Shown here piece after piece: positions 32,273-44,030 of a stretch of DNA of 64,000 nt. Position 1 is the stretch's first letter. Each line of letters opens with the position of its first letter. The notes beneath the pieces were generated by a model that ran no database searches, was not told the origin of the DNA, and saw only the letters and a program-made list of their open reading frames with translations. This DNA is from Darksidea phi (lineage: Eukaryota > Ascomycota > Dothideomycetes > Pleosporales > Lentitheciaceae), in NCBI GenBank assembly GCA_030770425.1, contig JASJFT010000020.1:248001-312000 (forward strand). The letters are read 5' to 3'. A program made the position numbers and the translations under genes.

Positions 32273-34744
32273 ATGAGTCTCGTAGACGCGTACCACGTCC
32301 ACCTCGGCTTCTGGACAAATTGGGACCATGGCAAGATTGAAGGCGCGACCATCACCCTCTCTCGAAGAAACGGCGGCCTTCTAGTCGCATTCATCGCCAT
32401 CTTTGTGGGAGCTGCCGGAAGGTCTTTTTGGAGACTTGTGTGCTTTCTGCTCCACCGCATGCTCTCACAATCGAGGCCCCAGGACGGAATCTACCACCAA
32501 ATACAGGCAGTGCTTCGGAACAGCGATACAGCTCAGAATGCGGCGTGGTCTCTCTCGCAAGTCATGTGGGCATGGAGAGTGCCAGCAAGATTTCGGAAAC
32601 CATTTCCTCGTCTCCTTGGAATTATCGTCCTTGCGATTTTCGTCTCCGTCTCTTTCGGTATTGCCGGTGTGTTCTCGTCTCAGGTCACGACGGATACCGC
32701 GAACGAAGTGCTCCTCGAAGGCAGCAACTGTGGACCACTTGACATCGACGAAGGAAAAGACCCCGTGGCCTACAATCTACTCTTTAATCCATATATGGTG
32801 CAAAGAGTCACGGCATACTCCAACTACGCTCAACAATGCTACACGAAGAATAGCACCGCCGCTACCGAAGACTGCCGCCCATACGTCCAGCCGAGTCTGA
32901 AAAGTACGAGCATCAGAAACGCGAGCTGTCCGTTTGCGAGCGAGATGTGCAAGACACAAACAGAAAATTTGATCGTGGATACTGGTTTCATCGATAGCAA
33001 CAAGGACCTCGGCATCAACGCGCCGCCGGAAAATCGCTTCCAGATGCGGTTCGTGCACCATTGCGCACCCATTAACACCGATGGCTTTTCGAATGTTACT
33101 GGAAAGGTGAACTCTACAGAGCTGTTTCGTCAATACTGGTACGGAAATGTGTCTACAACGGTACGTAGCTTTGTGATACAAACTGCGTCGCAACTGCACG
33201 TCCGTGCGACGTCTGGTTTACTGATAGCCTTCTGCATGAGCTTTACTAACGTTATTCCCCCGTATTTAGGTCAACTATACTCAAGAAGTATCACTGAATG
33301 AGACACACTCTTACGATGGCCTCAAAGTTGGGAGGTCGAGAGCTCGAGCCGACTACGGCATCTCGTAAGTGTCAATCGTGTCGCAGTATTCCAAGCATGC
33401 ACTTATCGATCCAGTGTCCTGAAGGCATACGGTGGCTCGGTAGCAAGATCCAAGACCTTTTCTATGTTTGAACCGATCCCGCAGCTCCAGAGGCTTGACG
33501 CTGATGTCATGCTCTTCTTCCTCACTGCGCGGGGTATCCTGTATACAGAGGAAGTAAATGATCCCTGGTTCTCAGCGCACAGAGAAGGCCCCAAACACGG
33601 CAATCTGTTCAACAAAACACCAAACCCCTCCTACTTGCAAGATGAGCCGTTGTCTGTACTGGGCTGCACCATGCAGATGCAGATCTGTAACCCGAATCTC
33701 TCCGAGGACAAGCGTTGTGAGCGTCTTCGCGGCTTCATCGATAACAGCTACCAAGTGGAGGATCTGTACGAATCGCAGTCGCAGAAGCAGGCCCTCACTT
33801 GGGCGAATCTTATCTTTGGGCTGGGATGGTTTTCTATCTCTGGTATTGTGGATTCTATGGGCATCTCTTCCCTTATCGCGCGACAAAACCTCGCGAACAA
33901 TTACCAGGGCCCATTGCCGGACAACCAGTGGCAACTAGAGGTCGAGCACTGGGTTGGCGCGTCGATGGCTTCCCTTCAGGGCACCTTTGTCGAAAGCGGA
34001 AACGGCCCAACATCGAAGTACCAGCAGTTCCGCCTAGCGCCAAACAATACAGACGAATGGAACATATGCAATAATCAGGTACGTGCACGATCCCTCCCCT
34101 TTCATACATTCGAAACGCCCGTTACTAACGTCAGCCAGAAAATCATGACGACAAAATACTCCTCCTTCTCCGTCCTCGGGGTCGGTCTAATTCTAGTATT
34201 CGGCGGCCTATTCGTCTTCCTCGACTTCACACTGCCTTACATCGTTGACTACATCCAAATCCGACGGAGCAAAAAACATCCAAACCCGAGCAGCACATAT
34301 GCCCGCCTAGAATGGGACACAAACACCACACTACAGCTCCAACGCCTCGCGCATGAGCAGATGGGCGTTGGCACGTGGACGAGCCGCTGGGGCCATCCGA
34401 TTACCGCGCCTGGAGAAAAGCTAGCTACGATCGACGTTGCAGACGAGGAGCACACGCTCTTCGTGGCGCCTCAGCATTGGGAGGAAGATCCTTCGACGGA
34501 GAAGTCCTCGGCTGCTGGCTCCGATACGGCGTCGTGCACTTCCAAGGAGATGAAGGCGAGACGGACGGACACTTTGGATACCGTCGAGACTCTGAAGGCG
34601 AAGAGGGTCGATACGTTTGCTACGGCTGGGAAGGAGGTTAGACGTGTGGATACGAAGTCGACGCTTGTGAATGAGATTCCGGTGAATGAAACAACACCTA
34701 CTTCGAATAGGAGAGCATCGGACGAAATTATGCGCGTATACTAG
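32273..34744 (+). CDS. Large fungal membrane protein with N-glycosylation sites, unknown function, 750 aa
   Basis: Four exons (32273-33160, 33270-33364, 33415-34078, 34139-34744). The third intron is 60 bp and in frame, so retention would add 20 residues. Helices near the N-terminus (GGLLVAFIAIFVGAAG and LLGIIVLAIFVSVSFGIAGVF) are followed by a long Cys-containing extracytosolic region with many N-x-S/T sites (NSTAA, NASC, NVTG, NSTE, NYTQ, NETH). A further segment lies around LTWANLIFGLGWFSISG. A late helix (VLGVGLILVFGGLFVFLDFTLPYIV) leads into a polar tail with a repeated RR/KR-x-DT motif (ARRTDTLDT, AKRVDTFAT, VRRVDTKST). The layout matches a large, uncharacterised filamentous-fungal membrane family. 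It ends 15 bp from the stop of the next, convergent gene. A start at 32156 is possible but less protein-like. Confidence 0.8.
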
Positions 34745-34759
34745 GACGCGCGAAGTGCA

Positions 34760-35641
34760 TTACGGATTATTCTGTACAGTATCTGTCTCGCCTCGTCTTT
34801 TCTGCCGCCACAAGACGAATATACATTTGCCCAAAGTATTACGTAAACAATTCCCACGACCTGATCCGTCTTTTCTTATGCTCGCTAGTGCCTCGCCGCC
34901 CGATGCCACGTTATCTGTTATCAGCGCTGAAGGTTGAGGATGGGACTGGTAGGGCGGAGACGCTACACACACGCCACTGTCCGTTCTCCTATGCGACACC
35001 GACACTCCCATTCCATCTCCATCGGTCTTCGGCGGTACCGGCGGTGGTTTGTCCTCCTCTTCTTCCCGCTCAAGCTCAAACATACTCTTCCTCTTGCCCT
35101 CGATATCAACCCAGCCACTCTCCAGCGCCTTCATCATGTACCGATGCATATCATCTACATAGCTCTGTTCCCATAACGACGGTACCTGGGTGTCGTCAGG
35201 CGCATTAGACCACCAAGACACCCTATTACCAAAGACACTGCGGGCAAGCTCGTATACATCTCGGGCGAGAGACGTGGAAGCGGCGCCTATGTTGGCAGAG
35301 ACGGTACAGCTGAATTGCACAAAGCAATGGCAGAGCGAGGGGTTGTACGGTATTACGGGTAGATTGGAGGTGAGGAAGAGGATATATGCGCCGTGGGGGG
35401 CGGGGACGACCTGCGCTACGCCCTGGGAGCGGGTGCGACAGTGTAAGGAGCGCTTTTGGGTCTGGGCATGAGCACGGTCGATCTGGGTGGTGGAGGGGCG
35501 CTCGTAGCGGGCGAGGAGGGTTTCAATAAATGTTTTGTAGAGGGCGCGGTTTATGCGCGTGGGTTGGAGGGGTGGGATCATGTCGAAGCCGTGGGTGTGC
35601 TGCATGCTGGTATCAAGACTGGGGATGGCGACACTGTGCAT
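34760..35641 (-). CDS. Hypothetical protein, 293 aa
   Basis: A single-exon frame, MHSVAIPSLDTSMQ... to a stop at 34760. A plausible alternative start is the internal methionine at MIPPLQPTRINRALYKTFIE. The central part (ALYKTFIETLLARYER, APHGAYILFLTSNLPVIPYN, YELARSVFGNRVSWWSNAP, QSYVDDMHRYMMKALESGW) reads as a folded domain I cannot name. The C-terminal part has a Glu-rich helix, PPPVPPK and a Ser/Gly-rich tail. No membrane segment or signal peptide is evident. The stop is only 15 bp from the convergent membrane-protein gene, so the two 3' UTRs should overlap. Confidence 0.55.
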   Translation of the reverse strand: MHSVAIPSLDTSMQHTHGFDMIPPLQPTRINRALYKTFIETLLARYERPSTTQIDRAHAQTQKRSLHCRTRSQGVAQVVPAPHGAYILFLTSNLPVIPYNPSLCHCFVQFSCTVSANIGAASTSLARDVYELARSVFGNRVSWWSNAPDDTQVPSLWEQSYVDDMHRYMMKALESGWVDIEGKRKSMFELEREEEEDKPPPVPPKTDGDGMGVSVSHRRTDSGVCVASPPYQSHPQPSALITDNVASGGEALASIRKDGSGRGNCLRNTLGKCIFVLWRQKRRGETDTVQNNP

Positions 35642-37697
35642 TCAACGCCTTTTCACTGCGGGATGATCTTGCTGCATATATATCTTGTCATTTTTTGATG
35701 AAGGAGGGACAGCTGAAGGGTGGTATGACACTGGCGTGTCAAATACGCAAGTCAGTACATTCAGGCAGGCTGTGAACATTTTTATGCAAAAACCTTCCCA
35801 AGCCACCAGTGTTGCCAAACGGGTGTTGACCGCCGCTCTCTTGACTTGCTTTGGTGCTAAGCCCGCAATGCGTGACGGCATTTCCGCGGCAGGCCTCTGT
35901 TCTCGCTGCGCTGTTGGACTAGTGGTGCGATGCGGCGTTTCAAGACCCTCAGGCCTGCGTGACGCGTTTGCCACTCTCTGCGACCGGACCACAGTGCAGC
36001 TTGATGCACATGATGCCTGGCAGCGTTTGCGTCGTTCGAGGCGAGTTTTAAGGTTGGAGCTCCAGGGCGTTCATGCGGTCGCGCTTTGCCGCAAGCTTGC
36101 TGGCGCTGATCATGCGAGCGGCGGGGAGCCGCGTGGGCTGCGTGGAGGCGAACGACTCCGATGGCCATGAGTGGTGATCGGTGTTATTTGTGCTGGATTT
36201 AGATGCGCTGATGTGCTGCAAGGAGATGTGCGTAGATCAGTGAGGTTGGCGGTGTGATGGTTTCATCTATGGGACGTTTACACGAACCATTGCCATTGCC
36301 CTCTTTAACACGTTGCTGTACGCACAATGATACTCGCAGAATCTTGCGCTTTGCTTGTCTACTAGTGCAACGCGCGGGTATGCTATTCAAATCCGACACT
36401 CCCGCTTACAAGAGACTTCAGTGCCACCCGTCTCAATGCCGCTGCTACCAAAGTCACTAGTCCGGAGGTTTAGTATGAGATACGTCTTGTGATTGTGTTA
36501 GAACAGTTTAGGTTTTGAGTCTGACAGATTGGCCGGTAGGAAGGCTCAAGTAAGGTTTATACTTGGCCCATCACAGCTAGCGCAGTGATAAAGATTTGCA
36601 AGTACCAACTGGCACGTGCGTCGTTTCTCCAGAGTACTTGAGCCGCCTTCTACTGTAGGTCGCTCTGATTTTCGTCGCGTCCGGCTCACTGCAGCTCTCT
36701 TTGGTGAAGATCGGCGTGATATTCATCGCTGCTATGCTCGGGCCCACATACATCTCGCTAACGTTGGCGTTAAGTGTAGAAGATCTGCTCTGTACGCTCA
36801 AAACACCGCATACCCAAAACCGAACCCAACACCCCTTGAAGCCCTATCAAGAACTCACAACCGACCAATCCACCAACAAGCTCCAGCACCTCAACCCAAC
36901 CAACCAAAAACCGCTACAAGTCCCCGGCATGAACGTGCTTGCTACCGCGGTCTGCCCGGGGTGCACGGATGTATGATGTATGAGCTATGCCCTTTTCTCT
37001 GTGTTTTATTGTTGCGGATTTGCATAGTGAGAGTCTCTTTTATAAGGTCCGCACAAAGCACAGTAGGAGTTTGTACACAGTAGAGGCGATCGTCAGCGAC
37101 CGACAAAGTAATGTTTTGATTATTGATAGGCGGTTGGGAGACTCCCACAGCGGTAGCGATGAGTTAGCCGCTAAGGGTCTATAACTATGTTCCTTATACA
37201 GTCGCCCGCCCCCGCCCCCGAACGGGTTATTAGCGCCGGGTATTTGATTCTCGCACCTTCCATGCACAGGCCTTCTCCGGGCCGGAAACTTGTAAGCCAA
37301 CCGGAGTCGCGGGACAGAAAACAAGTTATCGCCGAGCGAAGTAGGAAGAGCAGATGAATACGCCAGTAGCACATCGAAAAGCCATGCTATGCCGAAAGAA
37401 CAAAAAACTCATTAAAATTATAAGGTATCAAGGCCTGCGAAAGCCATAAAAGAAGGTGTAGCGCCCGTACGGAGGTAAGAAGAAGCTTGTCTGATCTCTT
37501 GCGAACGACAAGCTCGAAGACGCGCAAGGAAGGATGTCTATCTAAAAACTCAAGGGAAATAATGCTGTAGTGGTATCTTATGCAAACCCGTCCCAACCGA
37601 AAACCTCACCATTGACCCAAAGAAAAATCATTGTGCCCACACCGTCACTTATTTGCCCTACAGAAACATCTCAATGTAACTGTAATGTGCAGACGGC
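35642..37697. other. Intergenic with repeat copy C
   Basis: About 2 kb. Overlapping frames at 35642-36170 on both strands (up to 161 codons, Arg/Ala/His-rich) come from a GC-rich patch and lack domains. The dispersed repeat copy C lies at 37016-37184. Confidence 0.4.
37016..37184 (+). repeat. Dispersed repeat family, copy C (internally deleted)
   Basis: The first block (37016-37090) matches copies A and B without indels and stays open in the shared frame. The second block (37129-37168) matches copy B at 28155-28190 in the same relative orientation but much closer, implying an internal deletion of over 100 bp relative to B. Two of three G-to-A differences from copy A are in CpA context on the other strand, as expected from repeat-induced point mutation. 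Confidence 0.75.
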
Positions 37698-38839
37698 TCA
37701 AGGACATGTCAAACTCCTTGTCCTCTTCTCCCTCTCCAGACCCAACACCTCTCCGCGAACACGGCTCGGCACCGCGGCCCTCGCCCAGCACTGCAGCGCA
37801 CATCTGCGCATCAACTCCGCCTCTTCACCTTTCAGCCGCAGCTGGCGTTTAGCCAGTTTGCTCTTCCTTAATTTGACGCCTTTCTCCTCAGTCGCTTGGC
37901 CACCTGCTACAGCTTGGGAGACAGGTGTCGTGGCGCTGCGCTTCACCATGCCGCTGCGTGTAGGCGACGTGGCAGGCGACGAAACGAGTACCTCGAGATC
38001 GATGCACGATGTTATAAGGGACTGTATGCCGGCAGAGAGCTGGGAGGCTTTGGCGATGAGGTAAGGCCAGTAGTCGGGGCCCCAGAAGGGATCGGAGGAG
38101 AGGGCAGTGCGGAGCGCGGGGAGGATATGTGGGAGGGGTGGGAGTGTGGTGCCGGTCGATTGGGTTGGCTCTTCAGCGATCGGGCATGTTGGGGGTGACG
38201 ACGAAGCCGAGGTAGCGGGTGAGGAGTTGGGGGATGCAATGGAGGCGGTTGAGAGGAGGGATGCGGCCATCGTGAAGCGAAGGTGTGATTCTGTGCTTAA
38301 AGTCTCTGTAATAACGCATCCTGCAGTAGCCTTCGTTAGCATCTGTACTGATCTCATGCCTCTCACAACCCCATCACAGCTATGAATATGGGAAAAGCTT
38401 ACCAGGACACCCCTGTGTACGACACCACTCCTCCGCTTCGCCCAAAAAGCACTGGAGCCACAAAAACGCGCTCCTCGCCTCCCCGGCAAAGGCTAGCTCC
38501 AGATCTGCGCTTTTGTAGGTACACAGGGCCGCCTGCGCGAGCGCCGAGGCGCGCTTGAACAGCTCCACGATGGGCATGCTGAGCGCGTGGAGGAGGTCGC
38601 GGTGGAGGACCCACGTGGATTTGGCGTCATCGTCGCAGGTAGAAGCGTGGAAGGTGCAGAAGCTGTGATGGGTTTGTTAGCCTGGGTAAGTACGACGGGG
38701 GAGGTGGGAGTGCATACTCAACATCCTGCGCAAGATATTTCCTCAGTAGTTGGAGGCCCTCGTCGGCGCATAGCGCAGCTACATCTTCATGGGGGATGAC
38801 GAAGGGGCTCTGCGATAGACGGTCTGACGCGTTCTCCAT
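37698..38839 (-). CDS. Conserved-looking hypothetical protein, 334 aa
   Basis: Three exons (38839-38718, 38662-38403, 38320-37698) with introns of 55 and 82 bp splice in phase. The N-terminal half reads as a compact helical, Cys-containing domain: LLRKYLAQDVDFCTFHASTC, HRDLLHALSMPIVELFKRASALAQAALCTYKSADLEL, SAFLWLQCFLGEAEEWCRTQGCPGCVITETLSTE. Then comes a Ser/Pro/Thr-rich linker, a second short block (LPHILPALRTALSSDPFWGPDYWPYLI) and a basic tail (KLRKSKLAKRQLRLKGEEAELMRRC). The well-kept exon-spanning domain argues for a real protein. I know similar uncharacterised proteins in related fungi but no function. No signal peptide or membrane helix is seen. Confidence 0.7.
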
Positions 38840-40087
38840 CGTATCGGTCGCTCACGATTGGCCGCTCCGAAGCATGTATTAAAATGGGTCTCCTTGACGA
38901 CGTTTGCATTGAAGGACCACACTGAACTAGAAGAAGAACGAGCAGGATACGCAAGGGGGGGAGGAGGATGAAGGTGACGGCAAGAGGAGAGGAGGTTAGC
39001 AAAAGATATACCGGATGTGCACTTGTCTTCATTATGAAATGACGACGTGCAGCGCAGCCCATAGCGAATCCCATGGCACGCACCTACCACCCCGAACCCC
39101 TGCCCCCAATCCAACCGCCCCTTTTCACTCAGACACGCGCCTACACATGCGCTCCCAAACAACGACACCTGCGCTCCCAACAACGAAACATGCGTGGCAC
39201 TATTACCATCGCGGCAAAAAAAACCATGGCCGACGATAACGCCATCCCGACGAGGCGCATCCCTCCAGCAGGTATTGGCTCGCTGCGCGGCGTCTTCGGC
39301 TCCACGTGAGCGGCGCAGGGGTCCCTGGCCCTGGGGCGATGTGGGGGAATCGCCAGCCAGCCCAACAGTTAAAACGATAGATGGCTAGATAGCGCCCACT
39401 ACTGTATCGAAAGAGGAGACTACTGGATTGGGACGAATGGTATTATGCCATCCATGTCTAGATGCCTGCAAAATACGTCGGCGGCGTTTGGTGGGGATAT
39501 GGACTTGTTTCAGTTACAAATGGTGAATTGACATGGACTCTCCCGAACGACATGAGGCAGGCCGTCTCGATCCACCGGAGGCCTCGGGCGGACCGAGACT
39601 TCTGCTAGCCTGTTAGGCGGATTGACGTAGTGCTGGGAAGAAGGCCAGCGTCGCATCAACAGAGACGTTGTCTTATAATTCAAAAGTCTGAACATGCGTT
39701 TCGGTTTGGTTTTGCTCCTTCACCGACCTATTTGTAACCTCTCAAGAACTGTCGATGACGAGCGATGGGCTCTTAGCACGCTCCTGATGGGTGAGCTTGG
39801 CTGCAGCGGCGACCACGATTTCCTGCTTGCAGAAACCTCTATTCCACGCTCCATATCCAAACGCCGAGGGGCACGGCTAGCGCTTGCACTACGGGAACAC
39901 CCGTAACCGCCAGGGGTGCTTTTACCATCGGGTCTCCTCACTAGGGCATCTTCAGTTGTTGGATGTCGTCCATCGTCATCGCGGCCGTCTCGATACCTCT
40001 CTTGCCGCTACAGACGTACGCGAATGCGCTTCCGATCCTGAAATTTCATGAAACGATAGTCTGGACGCGCAAGTGTTGGTAGGAGCT
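38840..40087. other. Intergenic, no gene seen
   Basis: 1.25 kb between the promoter of the 334-aa unknown and the 3' end of the SAM/HMG/MHR regulator. Only short unsupported frames. Confidence 0.4.
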
Positions 40088-42875
40088 CTAGCGGCCGAGC
40101 GTAGTTCGCATGCAGCGCGGGTAATTCTCCGATATCGATGCTAAATCCAGGCACGAAGCCCCGATTAGGTCCATGCTCAGTAGGTCGATCTGATACCTAG
40201 TGAATGAGATGACAGCGCGAGCGTGTCAGTGGTGATGTGGCGTAGAGCTATCTCACTTCCACCAAAATACCGAGCAAGACCCATCCGTATTCAACACGCG
40301 TCTCATGGTCCCGTCATGAAACATGTCCTGCTTGCGGCCAAAGGGGTCCGTCAGCAGTATAGACAGCTTCTCGGATATCGGCCCTATCTCCGTCTTCGAC
40401 ACAGGAATAGGAGGACTAAGCAGGTTTGGGTCCGCCTGCAGAAGGGCGGCGATGCTGGTTTTTGCCCGCCCAACCATCCGATGATGGATATCGCGGAGTG
40501 CGTCGTACAACGGCCATAGAGTATCGAGGTAGCGGGCGGCGATCGGCTCAAAACTTCGGGACATTTCAAGCGTATTTAGGCAGCCTTTCCCATAGGCGAG
40601 ATCTGGCTCAACCCCATCGGTTTGACCTTCCAGAAGCTTGTTTGTCGCGCTGAAGAGTAGAACGATGCAGGCGGTAAAAGCCCAGTATCTGTGAATGGGG
40701 CGTCAGTGTGGGCACAACTGGTGCTCTAATACAGCATACACTCACATGATGAGCCAGCATCTCTTGGTCAAAGTACCGTCGAAAGAGATTATTTGCAAGA
40801 TCTGCGCTATTTGCTGGCCGGCCATTGCGCACTCGCCTCGGTATCTCTGAGCATCCTCAACTGATATGCTGGGACTCCATGCCGCGCCGTCGGTGAGCTG
40901 CATCTCTGCAGCGGCAACGAGCAGTTGGCGATACAGGAGGATCAGTGCGCCAAGGTACATAATCTGGACATGGGCATCAGCTATACGTACAGCTCTAGCG
41001 CAGTGGGATCAACCTACGTGGACCATAAGTATAGCTCGCCTCTGGTACGGCGTAAGATTGGGAGGATTGTCTGATGTCAAGGCTGGAATTTGCAGCCTGG
41101 GCGGCATGCCCATACGCCAGCTCTGAAGCTTGCCAGTGAGCATGGCCATGTTTTCGCGCGTAGCCAGTTCCGGAGACGCTAGAGTCTTCGAGATTTCAGC
41201 CGCGATCAATCCGATCCTGCTAGTCTGTGTGTGGATCTGTTCTTCTATCGTTGCTATGCTAAGGCGGTATGCACTACATGCAATCTGCTCCGGTCAGATA
41301 TCAGTCATATCACAGTAGCCGTAATGACTCACAGAAACATCGCTAGAAGTCACTTCAGGGGAGTATCCCAACGTGTACGAGAGCCAGGAGTCCATGAAAA
41401 TGAGACTGCGGTATACGCGCCTCCAACTCTCGCTCGTGCCTTCGGCTTGGGGGCTCATCCAAGCCCGGCATTTCCAGCGTGCAATTTGCAGGCCCGCCGC
41501 TATCCACTCATTAGTCCCATGTTCATTCACCTAAAGACAAGCGTGAGTCCACCTACCAATCAAATACCGCGCACTCAGGTGCTTCTCAAGCAGTGCATAA
41601 AACGCCATCGAAAGCAGTAGACGCATGGTGCGCAAGTAGTCCAGCCTCGCCGTCTTTTCGTTAAACCGAAGAGTACCCGAGGCATAGAGAACTCTCCGTA
41701 GCCGGTCCGGAAAGCAATCCATATCGTAATGAGCCCCCATGGCGGCAACGGTGAAGCACTCTGCAAGAGTCATAGCATCGACCGGCTTATGCGGTCTATA
41801 GATCCGGTCCAGAATCTCGTCTACCTCACTATAAGTCCACATATAGAGGAGTGACCCAGTGCCCTGGACAAAAGCATACATTGCTCGGCGCACGAGCTCC
41901 TCGGGCGGGCGATGCTGTTCGTCGTATGGTCGTACACCTTGGCCTAGGATCTCACCCCTGAGCAACACCACCTCACTGAACGCCAGGGTAAGCGCATTGT
42001 GGCAATGCTCCGCTTCAGAGCTTGTCGACCTAGAGGAGTGATTTGATATTGGGCTCTCAGAAGAAGCCGACGGACTTGCACGGGAGGACTCTCTGCGGAT
42101 GGACGAGTCCGTGCGAGCCGAGGTCGGTCGTGCTCCATTCACGGCTGCCTGTTGCTGGGCCCTGAATTCAGCGAGGTAACTTTGGTATTTGCGCCAATTT
42201 TCGGTCTTCTTGTATTCGTCCATCTGCGCCTCATATTCTTGCATTGCTCTGGCAGCGTTGCTCTCCCATACCCGCTTCCTTTCTGGAGGAAGCTCCTGCC
42301 ATCGTCGGCCGACCTCTCTGGCAATGTCCACAAAGGAGAGCGCGCTGATCTCGGGTGAAGCGCGCAGGTCGTCTGCGAAATTCACATCTGCACAATCGTC
42401 AAAACAGTTCCAATACGTGTGTGACGGGCGTTAGCATACAAGCGGTCTTTGGCTTTTTCGGTGCGTTGTTGTCTGGTCTAGCATGGCGCCTGTATCTTCT
42501 CTTTTCTCTTAGCGGTGGCGTTATCGTCGTCGTCGTCGTCGTCGTCGTCTTCTGCGTCTGCGTCGTTTGGCTGGCTATGCAGTCTAGAGCCGACGACGAG
42601 AGAGGTCTGTGTTCATCGGGGCTGCTGTCAGACTCCAGCGCCAAGCTCGAAGGCACTCCGCGGTAGGTGGCGATCTCGCGCTGCAGTGCGCGGCGGTGGC
42701 CCAGCTTAAAACCCAATGCCGTGAGGTCTTCTTCGGTGATGTCGCGGACAGTATCCCAGGTGCCAAATCCGTTCTCGGCGAGCACTTCGGCGTATATCGT
42801 GAGCCCCAGTCGCTGAAGAACGAAGCTCAGCTCGGGCATGGGTAACTGGTTGGATGGGGAAACGATCGTCGTCAT
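40088..42875 (-). CDS. Putative transcription factor with SAM, HMG-box and fungal MHR domains
   Basis: Seven exons (42875-42440, 42387-41557, 41499-41333, 41284-41018, 40963-40746, 40688-40257, 40196-40088) give 819 aa, all phases consistent. Residues about 12-70 form a SAM-like domain (PMPELSFVLQRLGLTIYAEVLAENGFGTW..DITEEDLTALGFKLGHRRAL). After a poly-Thr linker comes an HMG box split by intron 1 (KKPKTAYVNFADDLR, FVDIAREVGRRWQELPPERKRVWESNA). From about residue 260 onward is the middle homology region usually found behind Zn2Cys6 fingers (FTVAAMGAHYDMDCFPDRL, SARYLIAAGLQIARWK, RVYRSLIFMDSWLSYTLG). No Zn2Cys6 cluster is present, so the HMG box is the likely DNA-binding part. It ends about 1.2 kb from the NRPS stop and is the nearest candidate regulator. 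The box minor-wing residues should be checked by alignment. Confidence 0.85.
42524..42549. repeat. TCG/GTC microsatellite encoding poly-Thr
   Basis: About eight triplets in the SAM-HMG linker encode a run of eight threonines on the minus strand. It is in frame, so copy-number change would alter linker length only. Confidence 0.85.
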
Positions 42876-44030
42876 GGCGCTGGCCTTGCAGGATCGTGGA
42901 CGCTGGGACGGGGACGCCTAGGTATATGAAGGCGACGACGATGCGCCCGTGTGTGGCACACCCGACAGGGCAAGTGCCGAGGAAAAGCACCAGAGCCCAT
43001 GAAACGGCTGATAGAGCGTCTGGCACGAGTTGGGATGGCCTGAGGGAAAGGTCTAGACCCGGCGCCAAGCTTTGACGCAAAAAGCTTGTTTCTGGCCCCA
43101 TGCTCGGACGGCATGGCCAATCTCGGATCGCTTCCCGTTCCCGATGTCTCCACCCCCCTCTTGTCCCTCGATATTGCGTCGTTAGTGGACTTGTTAAGCT
43201 TTCCCCTCCAACGGCCGTGTTCTCGAAGCCTGCTGGACAGCGTCTGCGGGCGCCTCTTGACGTCGGATACACCACTTTGTCCGAAGGCGCTCGGTTTTGC
43301 CGGCGTGCCGCCGAGTCCAGACCGCTCGAGCACTATGCAAATACTGCGTGTCTGCCGCCAGGCCAACATGGGGTTAGCGAGACAACCAAGCCCGGCGTTC
43401 ACCTTTTTGCCAATCACCCTCGACGCCTGCTTCGGCGAATCCCTTCCGATGCACCACATCGCGATCCGCGTGCACACTCGGATGAGAATCGACGATTCGC
43501 TTACTTCCCTTGCATGTCTGTCCGTTTTCATCGACCCCCGTGACACTAACGAGCCCCAAGTAGGTATGGGAATTCGACAAATGGCGTGCTATCGATCCTT
43601 GCTGCGAATGCTGTGTGATCGCAGCCAATATCAGACGGCAGTTCTCGCGCTAGTAGTCCAGGCTATGTGCATGGGCCCCGTATCTCCGGTATTTGCTTGG
43701 CACACTACGAAATTTTAAACTTTCGTATGCGCCATGGGCTAGAAGCATGCTGAGCGGGTGTTGCCGATGGCGTAGAATTAAATTAGGAAGGATCGTCGTT
43801 AGACTTGCGTGTGCATGCGTGGTTGTTGGAAGTTATCGATCTCATCGCACTTAGATGCTAGAGACTACATAGCATTACATGCAAAAACCCACGGGCAACG
43901 ATGAAATCACACCCCAACACCGCCCGAAGCGCCAAACCATCCCCCATACGAAAAAGTAAAGTAACCTTCACGCCCCAAACCAAGGCATACAAAAGAAACC
44001 GCCCGTCAAGAAAAGTGCATAATTACACTC
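42876..44030. other. Intergenic between regulator and NRPS 3' end
   Basis: It holds the regulator promoter (next to 42875) and the NRPS terminator region (next to 44031). A 210-codon plus-strand frame (43086-43718) has no domain and mixed composition. Confidence 0.45.

Noticed and set aside
35642..36170. Long frames on both strands (up to 161 codons)
   Set aside because: They overlap each other antisense, have Arg/Ala-biased composition and show no recognisable domain.
43086..43718. 210-codon plus-strand frame between the regulator and the NRPS
   Set aside because: No domain, Cys/Arg/Ser-rich mixed composition, no splice partner, and it overlaps other long chance frames in a GC-rich patch.
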